This document shows, piece after piece, positions 1 to 8,550 of a stretch of 31,279 bases of DNA. The notes under the pieces were generated by a model. That model had not been told where the DNA came from and made no database searches. It saw nothing but the letters and a program-made list of their open reading frames with translations. Within the stretch, counting starts at the first letter, position 1, and each line of letters begins with the position of its first letter. The stretch lies in NCBI GenBank assembly GCA_002327965.1, contig DCVB01000041.1, forward strand, positions 1-31,279, written 5' to 3'. Source of the stretch: Candidatus Aminicenantes bacterium UBA2199. GTDB lineage: Bacteria; Acidobacteriota; Aminicenantia; UBA2199. Position numbers and translations under genes: made by a program.

Positions 1-63
<63 letters not shown>

Positions 64-72
64 ATTATTTAA

Positions 73-90
73 AGGGCCGAAGCCCCTTAA
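73..90 (-). other. rRNA leader hairpin with UUCG tetraloop
   Basis: Just upstream of the 16S start, the leader RNA can form a 7-bp stem (one G-U pair) closed by a C(UUCG)G tetraloop. There is no U-run after it, so it is probably a leader/processing structure rather than a terminator. Confidence 0.5.
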
Positions 91-165
91 ACCGAATCTG
101 AATGTTTGAAACTGTGGTACAAAAAAATTTGGGTCTCTTGATGCTGGCTAAAACATCACTCTACT

Positions 166-180
166 CAGTTTTCAAAGATC
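166..180 (-). promoter_or_regulatory. boxA-like antitermination site in rRNA leader
   Basis: The leader reads GATCTTTGAAAACTG, close to the boxA element (CTTTGAAAACT type) that recruits Nus factors for rRNA antitermination in many bacteria. It lies between the promoters and the 16S 5' end, where such an element is expected. Confidence 0.6.
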
Positions 181-212
181 CTTATTTTCTTCACCGAAGG
201 AAAAACATCGAC

Positions 213-240
213 ATTATACCCTTTTTTTTGGGCTTGTCAA
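213..240 (-). promoter_or_regulatory. Main rRNA promoter, perfect sigma-70 consensus
   Basis: On the minus strand TTGACA (240-235) is followed after 16 bases by TATAAT (218-213): both hexamers are perfect consensus. The 40 bases upstream (241-280) are almost pure A/T, like an UP element. Transcription should begin near 206, giving a leader of about 140 bases before 16S. Confidence 0.9.
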
Positions 241-281
241 CACTAAAAAATATTTTTTTAAAATATTTTTACACCAAAATA

Positions 282-310
282 ATAGTATAGAATCCGCCGC
301 TTTTCAACAA
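282..310 (-). promoter_or_regulatory. Possible second, upstream rRNA promoter
   Basis: TTGTTG (310-305) is followed after 17 bases by TACTAT (287-282) on the minus strand. This would make a tandem P1/P2 arrangement, common for rRNA operons. The rest of the gap to 426 holds a small stem (409-424) just after the amidohydrolase stop codon, with no T-run; I see nothing else there. Confidence 0.45.
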
Positions 311-426
311 AATTGTTCTGCACAAATTTATTAATCAAAGAGTGCCGATATCATTGCTATTATAGAAGTAGGCCCCACAATCTTTCCGCCGCGCCGTAAC
401 GCCGCGGAGCCGATTCCTATCGGCCG

Positions 427-2094
427 TTATTTTTGAAAAACGATTTTTCCGCCCAGGATCGTCATGGCCACCGGCGCCGTGAGGATGTCTTTCTTGGCGA
501 TCACGAACAGGTCCTTTTCCATGACCGCCATGTCGGCTAACTTGCCGATCTCGATGCTCCCCTTCGTGTCTTCCTGGAATTCGGCATAAGCCGAACCCAG
601 CGTATAGGCCTCGATGGCCTGTTCCAGGGTTATCTTCTCTCCGGGATGCCAGCCCCCGGCGGGACCCCCGGTGGGCAGTTCGCGGGTAACCGCGGCGTAG
701 AGCCCCAGGCGCGGGTCGAGCGGCTCAACGTCCCAGTCGGTGCCGAAGGCGACCTGCACACCGGCCTCCAGGAAGGAACGCCAGCGATAGGAGTCGTCCA
801 CCCGCTTACCGATGCGCTTCTCCGCCCAGCGCATGTCGTCGATGCAGTGTGAGGGCTGCACCGAGGCGATGACGCCCAGCTCCGCGAAACGCTTCAAATC
901 GGCGGGCCGCACCACCTGCGAGTGCTCGACGCGGTGGCGGGAGTCGCGCGGTCCATTGGCGGCGCGAGCCTTGGCGAACGCATCGAGTATCCAGGCATTG
1001 GCCCTGTCGCCAATGGCGTGGGCCGCCACCTGCAGCCCGGCCTTGTCGGCGTTCAGCACCAGGGCAGCGAGTTCATCCTGGGTATGGATGGGCAGGCCCG
1101 AGGTGGTGGGGTCATCGGCATAGGGGGCAAAGAACAGCGCCGTGCCGGCGCCCATCGAGCCGTCGGTGAAGACCTTGACCGTGCCCAGGCGCAGGAAAGC
1201 GTCCCCATGCGGGGCGGTGATGCCGATGCGCCGGAAGTCGTCGGTGAAGTCGATGGAACGCCAGGCTGAGACGCGGACGCCGAGTTCCCCTTTCCGGTAC
1301 AGTTCCTGGTAGATCGCCAGGTCCTCGGCCGAGCTGTTGTCCTGGACGCTGGTCACGCCGAGTTCCTGGGCGTGGCGCATGGCGGCGCGGATGGCCCGCT
1401 CGCGCTGCGCACGGGTCAGCGGCGGGATGACCTGGTCGACCATCCTCATTGCCGTGTCGAGCAGTATGCCCGTCGGTTCACCTGTTCTTTCATCCTTGAC
1501 GATCTCGCCCCCCTGGGGATCGGGGGTATCGCGGCCGATGCCGGCCAGCTTCAAGGCCAGCGAGTTGGCCAGGGCCATGTGTCCATCGAGGCGCGAGAGC
1601 ATCACGGGATGGTCGGGGGTGATCGCGTCGATCAGCTCCCGGTGCGGGTGCTTCTTCGACGGCCAGTTCTCGTGGTCCCAGTTGCCGCCGGTCACCCACT
1701 CCCCTTCCGGCACCTTACATATATATTCCTTTAATATCCTGGCAAACTCTTTCTCATCGCGGGCCGGCCGCAAATCGATGCCCAGCAGGTAGAGGCCGCC
1801 GTTGGTGAAGTGCAGGTGGGCGTCGTTGAAACCGGGCAGGGCCAGCTTGCCTTTCAGGTCCACAACCTCGGTTTTCTTGCCGATGAGCTTCCTGACCTCT
1901 TCATCTTTTCCGACCGCGACGAATTTGCCGTCGCGGACGGCGACCGCCTGCGCCCAGGGCTGCGCCTTGTTCACGGTGAATATCTTGCCGTTCAGTAAAA
2001 CCATATCGGCCATCAGTCCCTCCTCAGCCGCAAAAAGCGCGGAGAATCCCGATATGATTAGTATTACCAAACCCACACACAGCATTCTTTTCAT
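427..2094 (-). CDS. Secreted amidohydrolase, YtcJ-like (Amidohydro_3)
   Basis: A 555-residue metal-dependent hydrolase of the amidohydrolase superfamily, resembling the YtcJ/N-substituted formamide deformylase group. Residues 1-22 are a Sec signal peptide (cleavage after LFA), so it is exported. Visible motifs: PGFNDAHLHF with metal ligands H93 and H95; VKVFTDGSMG around 307-314; AAHAIGD with H359; HRVEHSQ with H391; FGTDWD with D453, the usual catalytic aspartate. Length is typical for the family. The start is fixed by AGAGGTG upstream of the ATG. The substrate cannot be read from sequence; members hydrolyse varied C-N bonds. It lies upstream of, and in the same direction as, the rRNA operon, but has its own promoter. 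Confidence 0.9.
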   Translation of the reverse strand: MKRMLCVGLVILIISGFSALFAAEEGLMADMVLLNGKIFTVNKAQPWAQAVAVRDGKFVAVGKDEEVRKLIGKKTEVVDLKGKLALPGFNDAHLHFTNGGLYLLGIDLRPARDEKEFARILKEYICKVPEGEWVTGGNWDHENWPSKKHPHRELIDAITPDHPVMLSRLDGHMALANSLALKLAGIGRDTPDPQGGEIVKDERTGEPTGILLDTAMRMVDQVIPPLTRAQRERAIRAAMRHAQELGVTSVQDNSSAEDLAIYQELYRKGELGVRVSAWRSIDFTDDFRRIGITAPHGDAFLRLGTVKVFTDGSMGAGTALFFAPYADDPTTSGLPIHTQDELAALVLNADKAGLQVAAHAIGDRANAWILDAFAKARAANGPRDSRHRVEHSQVVRPADLKRFAELGVIASVQPSHCIDDMRWAEKRIGKRVDDSYRWRSFLEAGVQVAFGTDWDVEPLDPRLGLYAAVTRELPTGGPAGGWHPGEKITLEQAIEAYTLGSAYAEFQEDTKGSIEIGKLADMAVMEKDLFVIAKKDILTAPVAMTILGGKIVFQK

Positions 2095-2135
2095 GGCGGC
2101 ACCTCTTTTTATTCATCATAGACATGAGGAATTTC

Positions 2136-2165
2136 ATATTATTATTTATTACGCTTGAATGTCAA
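2136..2165 (-). promoter_or_regulatory. Promoter of the amidohydrolase gene
   Basis: On the minus strand a perfect TTGACA (2165-2160) is followed after 18 bases by TAATAT (2141-2136). Predicted start near 2129 gives a leader of about 35 bases that includes the AGAGGTG ribosome binding site. Confidence 0.65.
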
Positions 2166-2339
2166 ATTCAAAAATGGATCTGCCCGGGGTAGGGAACGCA
2201 AATTTGTGTCCCCTACCAATTTGCCTTGCTGTTGCCCCTTCAACCCGCTTACCCGCCTGCCCTTTCAGACGTCCATATGGTGCTTTTCTTTTGTTCTCCA
2301 TCTTGCACCGTACGCCGTCCGCCAATCTCTCCCTTTCTT

Positions 2340-2365
2340 GCAACATCGAACCTCGAACATCGAAC
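2340..2365. repeat. Heptad word array (cgaacat type), single arm
   Basis: Three to four imperfect copies of a 7-base word (cgaacat/cgaacct) lie in the 318-base gap between the amidohydrolase and the HEPN-motif gene. The same word is used at 26911-26938. No inverted partner arm is visible in this gap. Confidence 0.6.
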
Positions 2366-2372
2366 TTAGTTA

Positions 2373-2381
2373 TGCTATGAT
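2373..2381 (+). promoter_or_regulatory. Extended -10 element before the HEPN-motif gene
   Basis: TGCTATGAT matches an extended -10 (TGnTATnAT). There is no good -35; the heptad repeat at 2340-2365 occupies that position. The predicted start lies 25-30 bases before the ATG at 2413. Confidence 0.4.
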
Positions 2382-2412
2382 GATTTCAGCGATTTTTCTG
2401 GAGGTGGCTCCC

Positions 2413-3735
2413 ATGGCCGAAAAACCCGAGTGCGTGAAGCTCACGTCCGAAGCCGGCGACCTGCAGGCGCTGAACCGTCCGACAGAGAACGCCGAGCTGT
2501 GGGATTTCGTCCGCTCCTGGCTGCGGCGTTTCCAGAAAACCGACGGCGAAAAGGCCTCCGAGCGTTTCGTCTGCCTGTGGGCCGCCGTCATGGCCTGGAC
2601 GGCCAAGGCCGCGCCTGATTTGCAACGAAGCCGTGAGGGAACGTACCTGGAGCACTGCCTGGCCAGGGACCAGAAGCTGGCCGAGCGCTTCGCCAACCTG
2701 TACAAGATCGACAAGGACTTCCGCAGGAAGATCGATGGTTTTCTCGCCGCGGCCCCCGTTTTCCTGTCCGCCTGGCTGCAGAGGAACGCCGTCGGCGATT
2801 GGGACCCGGGCCAGGACCGCCGGGCCTACATCATGAAGGCCTTTGAAAAAGATCCTCCGGACGGGACATTCGCCCCGGCCTGCGGCCGCGACCACCTGCA
2901 GGCCGGTGAAAAGATCCCGGCCGATTGGGCGCACGTCTTTTCCATGATCGCCCAGGTGCGCCGCAACCTGTTCCATGGCGGGAAGAACTACAAGACCTCC
3001 GGCGAGCGGCAGTTCCTGGAACCGGCCATGGCCATCCTCTGGGAAGTGTGGCGCTTCGAGCTGCCCTCGGGCATCCTGCTCTCGCGGGTCTCCTGGCTGC
3101 GGGCGCTGCTGCGCAGCGGTTTCCTGGCCCAGGAGGCCGACAACAGGATCTCGCTGGCCGAAGAGACCGAGGCCAACAGGAAATACCTGCAGAAACTCCT
3201 GGCCGCCGGCCACTTCGGCACGCTGAAGAACAACATCCTGCTGCTCGACGAGCCCTATGTCGAGGAATCGTACTGGCTGCGCGCCGTGGACAGCAGCCAC
3301 GGCGGCGCCGAAGGGGGAAGCGCCGACGACCTGGCCATCATGGACACCTACATGGCGGGCCTGGTGCGCTGGCTGAACCAGGTCGGTATCGGCACCGAAC
3401 TGAGTTGCGACGGTCACGGCGTGAAAAAGCCTTCGTTCATCGCGATCGACGAGGAGAGCGCGCGCCTGGCCGCCTGGCTGCTGAACTTCCGGGTGCCGCA
3501 ATTCACCCAGTCCGGGAAGACCGTCAAGTATGCCGGCGCCGGCCCCAACCCCAACGCCGCCAAGCCTGCCGAACGGCTGCGGAGGATGCTCGACGCCGCC
3601 GAGTGGCTGGCCAAGAACCGCGACGACCTCAAGGTCATGGTGGCCGCCATGCGCCGCGTTTCCGCGCCCAAGACGCCGCCCAAGCCCGAGCCGCCCCCTC
3701 CCAGGGAGGCGGAGCATAATCCGAAGTCGAAGTAG
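2413..3735 (+). CDS. Uncharacterised protein with HEPN-like RxxxxH motif
   Basis: A soluble protein of 440 residues with no signal peptide or membrane segment. The ATG at 2413 is chosen because GGAGG (2400-2404) sits 8 bases before it; the reading frame is open further upstream but passes through the repeat array. The clearest motif is VRRNLFHGGK near the middle, an Rx4H arrangement like the catalytic R-x4-6-H of HEPN ribonuclease or Apea-like domains. A second region contains SCDGHGVKKP, preceded by a predicted helix, which I cannot assign. The C-terminus is proline- and charge-rich (PKTPPKPEPPPP). It ends 19 bases before the stop of the convergent PNGGE gene. Function unknown; an RNase or abortive-infection role is only a guess from the motif. 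Confidence 0.7.
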   Translation: MAEKPECVKLTSEAGDLQALNRPTENAELWDFVRSWLRRFQKTDGEKASERFVCLWAAVMAWTAKAAPDLQRSREGTYLEHCLARDQKLAERFANLYKIDKDFRRKIDGFLAAAPVFLSAWLQRNAVGDWDPGQDRRAYIMKAFEKDPPDGTFAPACGRDHLQAGEKIPADWAHVFSMIAQVRRNLFHGGKNYKTSGERQFLEPAMAILWEVWRFELPSGILLSRVSWLRALLRSGFLAQEADNRISLAEETEANRKYLQKLLAAGHFGTLKNNILLLDEPYVEESYWLRAVDSSHGGAEGGSADDLAIMDTYMAGLVRWLNQVGIGTELSCDGHGVKKPSFIAIDEESARLAAWLLNFRVPQFTQSGKTVKYAGAGPNPNAAKPAERLRRMLDAAEWLAKNRDDLKVMVAAMRRVSAPKTPPKPEPPPPREAEHNPKSK

Positions 3736-3754
3736 CGGCGGGCCGGCCTTTCCC

Positions 3755-4951
3755 TCACCTGACCGGGTTGGGATCGGGATAGGTGAATTGGCATTGCTTC
3801 CAGAAATTGTTCCTGTAGTCCGTTTCGACGGCCTTGGCGGCGGCTGAGGGGGCCGTGTGGGCCACGTAAGCCTTGACGTACAATGTCATGCTGCGGATGT
3901 GGGCCGGGAAGCTAATCTTCTTGCTGATGGTGTAATGGTTTTGGCCTTCTTTCAGGGCAACGCGCTCGAAGAAGGAATAGTCGAGGTTGGGATCGAATCC
4001 GTAAACGTCCGTGTTGTGGCAGGTGACGTTGAGCTGGCGCAGCGGCTGGAGCTGGCCTTCATGGCGCAGTGAGACCGTCAGCTCACGGGTCTGCCAGTCA
4101 AGGGAGACGCCGTTGATCAGGGCATCGCACAGGTATCTCAGGGCGATGGGCTTCAGCGGCCGCGAAAGCGAATGGCGCTCCATGCCCAGGGCCTTGTTCT
4201 CGTTGATGTGGACCGTGATCGTCTGGCCGATGTGCCAAAGGCTCTCCTCCGCCTGAAACAAGCCGGGCAGCACGATCCAGCCTCCGAAATAGCCCTTTTG
4301 CTCCCAGCCGGGAGGCGCCGAGAAGGCGGGGATGAAGAGCGAGCCGCTCGCCGTCTCCTTGCCGTCGATGAGCACCCGGTAATTCGGCTTCTCCCTGCCC
4401 TCGGCGGCCTTGGGCAGCGCGCCTCCGCCGACGTTCTTGTAGTTGAAGACGATCCCGAATCCCTCCTGGTTGGGCGCCAGGTCGATCTTGCTGACCTCGA
4501 GGCGGGGGAACTGCAGCAGCTTGGCCAGCGGGATTTCAGGCCGGTCCAGCTTCTTGGGCGTCGGGCCGGACGGCGGGGAATCGGGGGGAGTGGACCCGGC
4601 GCTGATCGTGAAGGGAGCGTCACTGCGGTCGTCGATGTCGGCGTTGGCGACGTAGAGCCCGATGCGGTAGCCGCCGGCCGGTGCGGAACCGGAGACCAGC
4701 GATCCCACCGTCCAGGAATAGCGGCCGTCGGCCACCGGCACGGTGGCGATGGTGCCGGCCAGCCCGCCGCCGGCGTTGACCAGGTTGATGCGCACGCTGC
4801 CGTTGGCCCCCGAGTACGTCCAGGTGATGTTCTGCGTGCTGCCCAGGGCCCAGTCCTCGCCGCCGTTGGGCGCGGTCACGGTGATGTGCTGGGCGGCGAC
4901 CGGCAGGAAGACAGCCAGGAAAACGAGAATGACAAAAGCGATCTTGTTCAT
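3755..4951 (-). CDS. Secreted PNGGE (Kre9/Knh1-like) domain protein 1
   Basis: A 398-residue exported protein. The ATG at 4951 is preceded by GGAGGGG and opens a clean Sec signal peptide (residues 1-21). Residues 23-117 form a beta-rich domain with TAPNGGE...W..G..QNITW and DGRYSWTVG, matching the Kre9/Knh1 (Ser-Thr-rich GPI-anchored, PF10342) type found in many bacterial surface proteins. After a proline-rich linker (120-140), residues 150-398 look like CARDB/Ig-type beta-sandwich repeats (FNYKNVGGG, LNVTCHNTD). No lipobox, membrane anchor or sorting tail is visible. The first domain is 74% identical, without gaps, to that of the protein at 10608-11678, while the rest is unrelated. Function unknown, probably adhesion or matrix. 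Confidence 0.8.
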   Translation of the reverse strand: MNKIAFVILVFLAVFLPVAAQHITVTAPNGGEDWALGSTQNITWTYSGANGSVRINLVNAGGGLAGTIATVPVADGRYSWTVGSLVSGSAPAGGYRIGLYVANADIDDRSDAPFTISAGSTPPDSPPSGPTPKKLDRPEIPLAKLLQFPRLEVSKIDLAPNQEGFGIVFNYKNVGGGALPKAAEGREKPNYRVLIDGKETASGSLFIPAFSAPPGWEQKGYFGGWIVLPGLFQAEESLWHIGQTITVHINENKALGMERHSLSRPLKPIALRYLCDALINGVSLDWQTRELTVSLRHEGQLQPLRQLNVTCHNTDVYGFDPNLDYSFFERVALKEGQNHYTISKKISFPAHIRSMTLYVKAYVAHTAPSAAAKAVETDYRNNFWKQCQFTYPDPNPVR

Positions 4952-5102
4952 TTTCCCCTCCATGATCCAATATATGGTGATCGAACTTTCCATCTCAGCA
5001 TGGATAATGAATTTTCCAGGCGAGAAAGGGAGAAGGAGCCGTTCGCCGGCGGCGGCTCATTCCAGGCCGACAGCCCAAGTCAACGACAAATCGCGCCGGG
5101 GG

Positions 5103-5131
5103 TTGAGATATTCGGGAAATTCCCGTATTCA
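5103..5131 (+). promoter_or_regulatory. Promoter with operator-like palindrome in the spacer
   Basis: TTGAGA (5103-5108) and TATTCA (5126-5131) are 17 bases apart. The spacer contains a perfect inverted repeat CGGGAA-A-TTCCCG (5113-5125), well placed for a repressor. The downstream gene starts at 5164. The remainder of the 4952-5163 divergent gap shows no other clear signal. Confidence 0.4.
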
Positions 5132-5163
5132 GTGATCTTGCTTCCATTCAGGAGGAATGAAAC

Positions 5164-6486
5164 ATGAAAAAAGCATTATGCTTCGCCCTGATTTCGTCGT
5201 TGGCCGCCGGCATGGCGCTCGCCGCCTCCCTCAAGCTGATCCAGCCCAACGGCGGCGAGACGCTCACCCTGGGTCAGACCTACCCGATCGCCTGGACGGC
5301 GGACGGCGTGGCCCAGAAAATCAAACTGGTCCTGGCCAAGGTCAACGGCGTCCCGGTGGGCGTCATCGCCGAGAACGTCGAGGCCGGCGCCTCGCCGTTT
5401 TCCTGGACCGTCGGCCAGTTCCAGGGAGGGACGGCTTCCCCGGGCAGCTACAGGATCCGCGTCAAGGTCATGAGCGGCCCGCTGGAAGACCTCAGTGACG
5501 GGGTGTTCACCATCAAGACGGCCGCGGCGGGAATCCAACAGAATATCCCCCAACTCGACAAGAGCATTCCCCATGCCGCCATGCAAGCCGTAGCGCAGTC
5601 CATCCAGGTCCTGGAGCCGGTTGCCGGCAGCAAGTGGGCCGAGGAGGGCACGTTCACCATCCGCTGGAAGACCTTCCTGAAAAAGATCCCGCGGATCGAG
5701 CTGTACAATTACAACGGCACAAAGCAGGTCGCCATGATCAACCACAACGTATTCATCGGCCAGTATCGTGCCGACGGCCTGTACCAATACGAATGGAAAA
5801 TCCCCAAGGGGGTGTATTCCTGGCCGGGGAACTACACCATCCGCGTCTCGGCCGACAACGGCAAGGTCGAGGGATTCAGCCCCATGTTCCATATCTCAAA
5901 GAGCATCGCGGAAAAGCATTACACCCTCGAGCCCAAGGTGGAGAACCGCGCCCACCGCCATTACAGCTATAAGTGTTCCAGCTTGGACACGGGCGGAACC
6001 GCCTTCCCCGCCGGACCCGCTCCCGGCATCATGCGCGTGGGCTGGGAAAACAGCTGGAAGCAGTGGGGGGTGGGGAACTACTGCCACCGCCACCTGTGCT
6101 TCATATATCGCAGTTTCATCACCTTTGACGTCAGCGCTTTCGCCAAGGGAAAATTCATCCAGAAGGCCACGCTGTACATCAACAAGGAATCGACCCATTA
6201 CAGTGACGGCACAACGGCCACCAATGTGAATCATCCTGGCCATTGCGCCAGTAAGCTTTTCAAAGTTGAAGCCCCCTGGTCCAGCCCCTTCGACGTGCAG
6301 GCGGACCTGATCGGCGACGGCACGGCCGGGACTTTCGACGTCACCGCCATCGTCCGCGACTGGGCGTTGAAGGGGGGAAATCACGGCCTGATGCTGGTGG
6401 GCCGTTCCGAGAGCTTCAAGAAGAACAACGAGGAGTGCATCTCTTACTACAAGGCTTTTCTGACCATCTCCACCCTGGAGGATTGA
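5164..6486 (+). CDS. Secreted protein, two PNGGE-type domains plus DNRLRE-like C-terminus
   Basis: A 440-residue exported protein; AGGAGGAA precedes the ATG and residues 1-21 are a Sec signal peptide. Residues 23-118 (IQPNGGE...FSWTVG) and about 147-246 (VLEPVAGSKW...IRW, YEWKIP) are two Kre9/Knh1-like beta domains, more divergent than those of its neighbours. Residues 275-440 resemble DNRLRE/CBM96-type sandwich domains: SFITFDVS, IQKATLYI, FDVTAIVRDW, NHGLMLVG. The gene is divergent from the PNGGE protein at 3755-4951, so the two may share regulation. No anchor is visible. A role in surface attachment or polysaccharide binding is plausible but not shown. Confidence 0.8.
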   Translation: MKKALCFALISSLAAGMALAASLKLIQPNGGETLTLGQTYPIAWTADGVAQKIKLVLAKVNGVPVGVIAENVEAGASPFSWTVGQFQGGTASPGSYRIRVKVMSGPLEDLSDGVFTIKTAAAGIQQNIPQLDKSIPHAAMQAVAQSIQVLEPVAGSKWAEEGTFTIRWKTFLKKIPRIELYNYNGTKQVAMINHNVFIGQYRADGLYQYEWKIPKGVYSWPGNYTIRVSADNGKVEGFSPMFHISKSIAEKHYTLEPKVENRAHRHYSYKCSSLDTGGTAFPAGPAPGIMRVGWENSWKQWGVGNYCHRHLCFIYRSFITFDVSAFAKGKFIQKATLYINKESTHYSDGTTATNVNHPGHCASKLFKVEAPWSSPFDVQADLIGDGTAGTFDVTAIVRDWALKGGNHGLMLVGRSESFKKNNEECISYYKAFLTISTLED

Positions 6487-6489
6487 TAA

Positions 6490-6521
6490 CCGCCTGGGGC
6501 GGGCTGGCCGCAACCAGGCGG
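6490..6521. terminator. Inverted repeat between convergent genes
   Basis: CCGCCTGG and CCAGGCGG (8-bp perfect stem, 16-base loop) lie just after the stop at 6486 and before the stop of the convergent gene at 6551. There is no T-run on either strand, so a terminator role is uncertain. Confidence 0.35.
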
Positions 6522-6550
6522 CAGCAGGAGAACGAGCAGGTCGCCGTCGT

Positions 6551-7048
6551 TCAGGGGATCGCGGCCGCCAGCGCCTCATCGATGTGCCGGGCCATGCGTT
6601 CCATGGCCGCCGTTGCTTCGGCGCTTTTCTCGTAGGTGGTCAGGGAGACCAGGCAGTCGCCCCTCAAGAACAGTACCTGGTAATCATCCAGCACGCAGGC
6701 CGTGCCGGGGGATGCTCCCACCTCCAGACCAGCAGTCAGCTCATCGAACACCGCGCTGCATCCGTTTGGGTCGTTCATCTGGTAGATCTCGACCCGGATC
6801 TCCAGGCCGCCCTTGGCGTAGTCCTGCACTGCCAGCCGCTCGAAGCCGTGCCGGTGATAAAGTTCGGCGCCGCCATTGATGTGACGGTAGAGTTCGGAGC
6901 CGACGAAGCACTGTGCCTGACCACGGCGCCCCCAGCCACTGGGGAGATCATCGCCCGGGAGTGACGTGAAGAGGGAATCGGCAGCGGCCGCGGCCGTGAT
7001 GGCCGACAGCAGGGCGACCAGCCACACGGATCGCTTTTTTATCGCCAT
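6551..7048 (-). CDS. Secreted DUF6599-like protein
   Basis: A 165-residue exported protein. I chose the ATG at 7048 (GGAG 8 bases upstream) over a TTG 18 bases earlier. Residues 1-22 are a Sec signal peptide. The core SELYRHINGGAELYHRHGF, a following LAVQDY, and EIYQMND match what I recall of the DUF6599 family, small periplasmic proteins of unknown function common in Acidobacteria-like lineages. It starts 14 bases after the stop codon of the DUF362 gene and is almost certainly in the same operon, suggesting a shared envelope role. Confidence 0.65.
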   Translation of the reverse strand: MAIKKRSVWLVALLSAITAAAAADSLFTSLPGDDLPSGWGRRGQAQCFVGSELYRHINGGAELYHRHGFERLAVQDYAKGGLEIRVEIYQMNDPNGCSAVFDELTAGLEVGASPGTACVLDDYQVLFLRGDCLVSLTTYEKSAEATAAMERMARHIDEALAAAIP

Positions 7049-7062
7049 CGCAAGTTCTCCGC

Positions 7063-8292
7063 TCAACCCAGTTCGACGGGCCGGATCTCGATCGGCCGGG
7101 ACTTATGGACGCCCAGCCCCAGGTTCTCGGCCACGGTCAGGCCGTAATGCCGCTGGCGGACGGCGTCGGCCTTCTCCGCCGGCAGCCGCCCGGCCTCGAT
7201 CTGTTTGGCCAGAAGGGTTTCGAAGCCGACGCTGTCCAGCGCCACCGGGTCGGAGGCGACATACAGCCGGCCCAGGGGCCAGACGAACTGCGGCGCCGGG
7301 ACCGGGCCCCGGTCGTACTGGCCGCGCAAACCGTCCATGATGTTCAGCACGACCTTGTCGCGCACGGGAGGAAAGGCGCACACTTCGGAGATATACCTCT
7401 CGATGAAAAAATGTCCGCGCGGGCAGTTGGTGGTCACGCCGAAGGCCAGGTTCTTCAGGGCCATGGTGATGAAAGGCGCGCCATGGTGCTTGAAGCTGGG
7501 GATGTTGATCACCTTGTCCACGCCGCCATTGGCGCCGTCCAGGGTGAGGATGCGCGGGAAATAGCTTTTCGTCCCGCCATGGAACATTTCCTCCAGGTAG
7601 TTCTGGTCGTCGGGAAGGGTAACATCGGCCTCGTAGAATACGCTCTCGTCCCAGCGCTCGAAGCCGCCCGGCGTGTTCCTGCCGTCCTTGACGATGAACC
7701 AGTTCAGCAGGTAGGCCTCGACGCCGGGATGGGCCTTTTCGGCGACATAGGTCTGGGCATGCTCGTCGTTGAAACGGTGCCAGACCAGCATGTCGCGGCG
7801 CGGTATGCCGGCGCTTTCCAGGCCGTCGACCACCGCCTGGATGACCTCCCAGGTAACGCCGCTGACCTTGTGCCCCACCGGGTTGAACTTGATGCCGACG
7901 CGCTCGCCGGGAGCGACGAAGCGCCGCCAGGCGTCGCGCGGGTCGCGGTCACCGGTCAGGGCGCACAATCCCGCCGCCAGCATGCGGTGGGCTGCCCCCG
8001 GGACCGGCTGCACTCCCTGCAGGCCCGCCGGATGCCGCACCTCGGCAACGACCCCCGGGAAAGGCCCGGGCATCGACCATGGCTTCTTGGGCTGACACAT
8101 GGCGACACGCACGTTGCTTTGGATGCTCATCGGGTCAGGGCGCGGCGGCCGGGCCGGCTTCCCGGCCGGCTCCTGGGCGAATGCCTTGCCCGGCAGCAGC
8201 CCTGCCGCCAGGGCGGCGCCGGTCGTCGCCAGAAAACCGCGGCGACCCAGGCCCCGTGGCCCGCGATCAGTGGATTGACTCACTTTTTTCAT
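7063..8292 (-). CDS. Tat-exported DUF362 domain protein
   Basis: A 409-residue protein. The N-terminus has a twin-arginine signal (GRRGFLATTGAALAAGLL, R17-R18) ending near AFA-QE, so it should be exported folded, often a sign of a bound cofactor. DUF362 features: GERVGIKFNPVG, VINIPSFKHHG...ITMALKNLAFG, LNIMDGLRG and SDPVALDSVG. DUF362 proteins are often fused to or encoded with iron-sulfur proteins, but no Cys cluster is visible here and the function is unknown. AGAGGTG precedes the ATG at 8292. It is followed after 14 bases by the DUF6599-like gene. Confidence 0.85.
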   Translation of the reverse strand: MKKVSQSTDRGPRGLGRRGFLATTGAALAAGLLPGKAFAQEPAGKPARPPRPDPMSIQSNVRVAMCQPKKPWSMPGPFPGVVAEVRHPAGLQGVQPVPGAAHRMLAAGLCALTGDRDPRDAWRRFVAPGERVGIKFNPVGHKVSGVTWEVIQAVVDGLESAGIPRRDMLVWHRFNDEHAQTYVAEKAHPGVEAYLLNWFIVKDGRNTPGGFERWDESVFYEADVTLPDDQNYLEEMFHGGTKSYFPRILTLDGANGGVDKVINIPSFKHHGAPFITMALKNLAFGVTTNCPRGHFFIERYISEVCAFPPVRDKVVLNIMDGLRGQYDRGPVPAPQFVWPLGRLYVASDPVALDSVGFETLLAKQIEAGRLPAEKADAVRQRHYGLTVAENLGLGVHKSRPIEIRPVELG

Positions 8293-8461
8293 CGTTGCAC
8301 CTCTTGGTCTGGAAAATCAAAAGCGATCCTGGACGCGATCACGATATGGATACGCTTTTCGGGCCTTCACGGTTCAACTTTGAAGTGCTTTGCTCTCAGC
8401 CGCCAGCGTCCCGGACCGGCTGCGCTTTGCCGGCGCCCGCCTTCCAGTGTCCAGCATCATG

Positions 8462-8490
8462 TTGTCTCCCGGCGCGAATTTTGCTATCAT
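8462..8490 (+). promoter_or_regulatory. Promoter of the DUF3558-like gene
   Basis: TTGTCT (8462-8467), 17-base spacer, then TATCAT (8485-8490) with a TGC extension just before it. Predicted start near 8497, about 54 bases before the ATG at 8551. Confidence 0.6.
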
Positions 8491-8550
8491 GCACGTCGGA
8501 GCGCGGGCGAACCGCTGTCCCGGCCGCAGATGAAAAACTGGAGGTAGCCA

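Noticed and set aside
73..90. Rho-independent terminator before 16S
   Set aside because: The UUCG hairpin has no U-run and lies inside the rRNA leader, so a structural role is more likely.
102..290. 62-residue plus-strand frame at the left end
   Set aside because: It lies across the rRNA leader and promoter on the opposite strand and has no ribosome binding site.
2386..3717. Long minus-strand reading frame opposite the HEPN-motif gene
   Set aside because: High-GC antisense shadow: no ribosome binding site, no recognisable motif, and the plus-strand frame has good start signals.
7105..8547. 480-residue plus-strand frame opposite the DUF362 gene
   Set aside because: Composition of an antisense shadow; the minus strand encodes a clear Tat/DUF362 protein.
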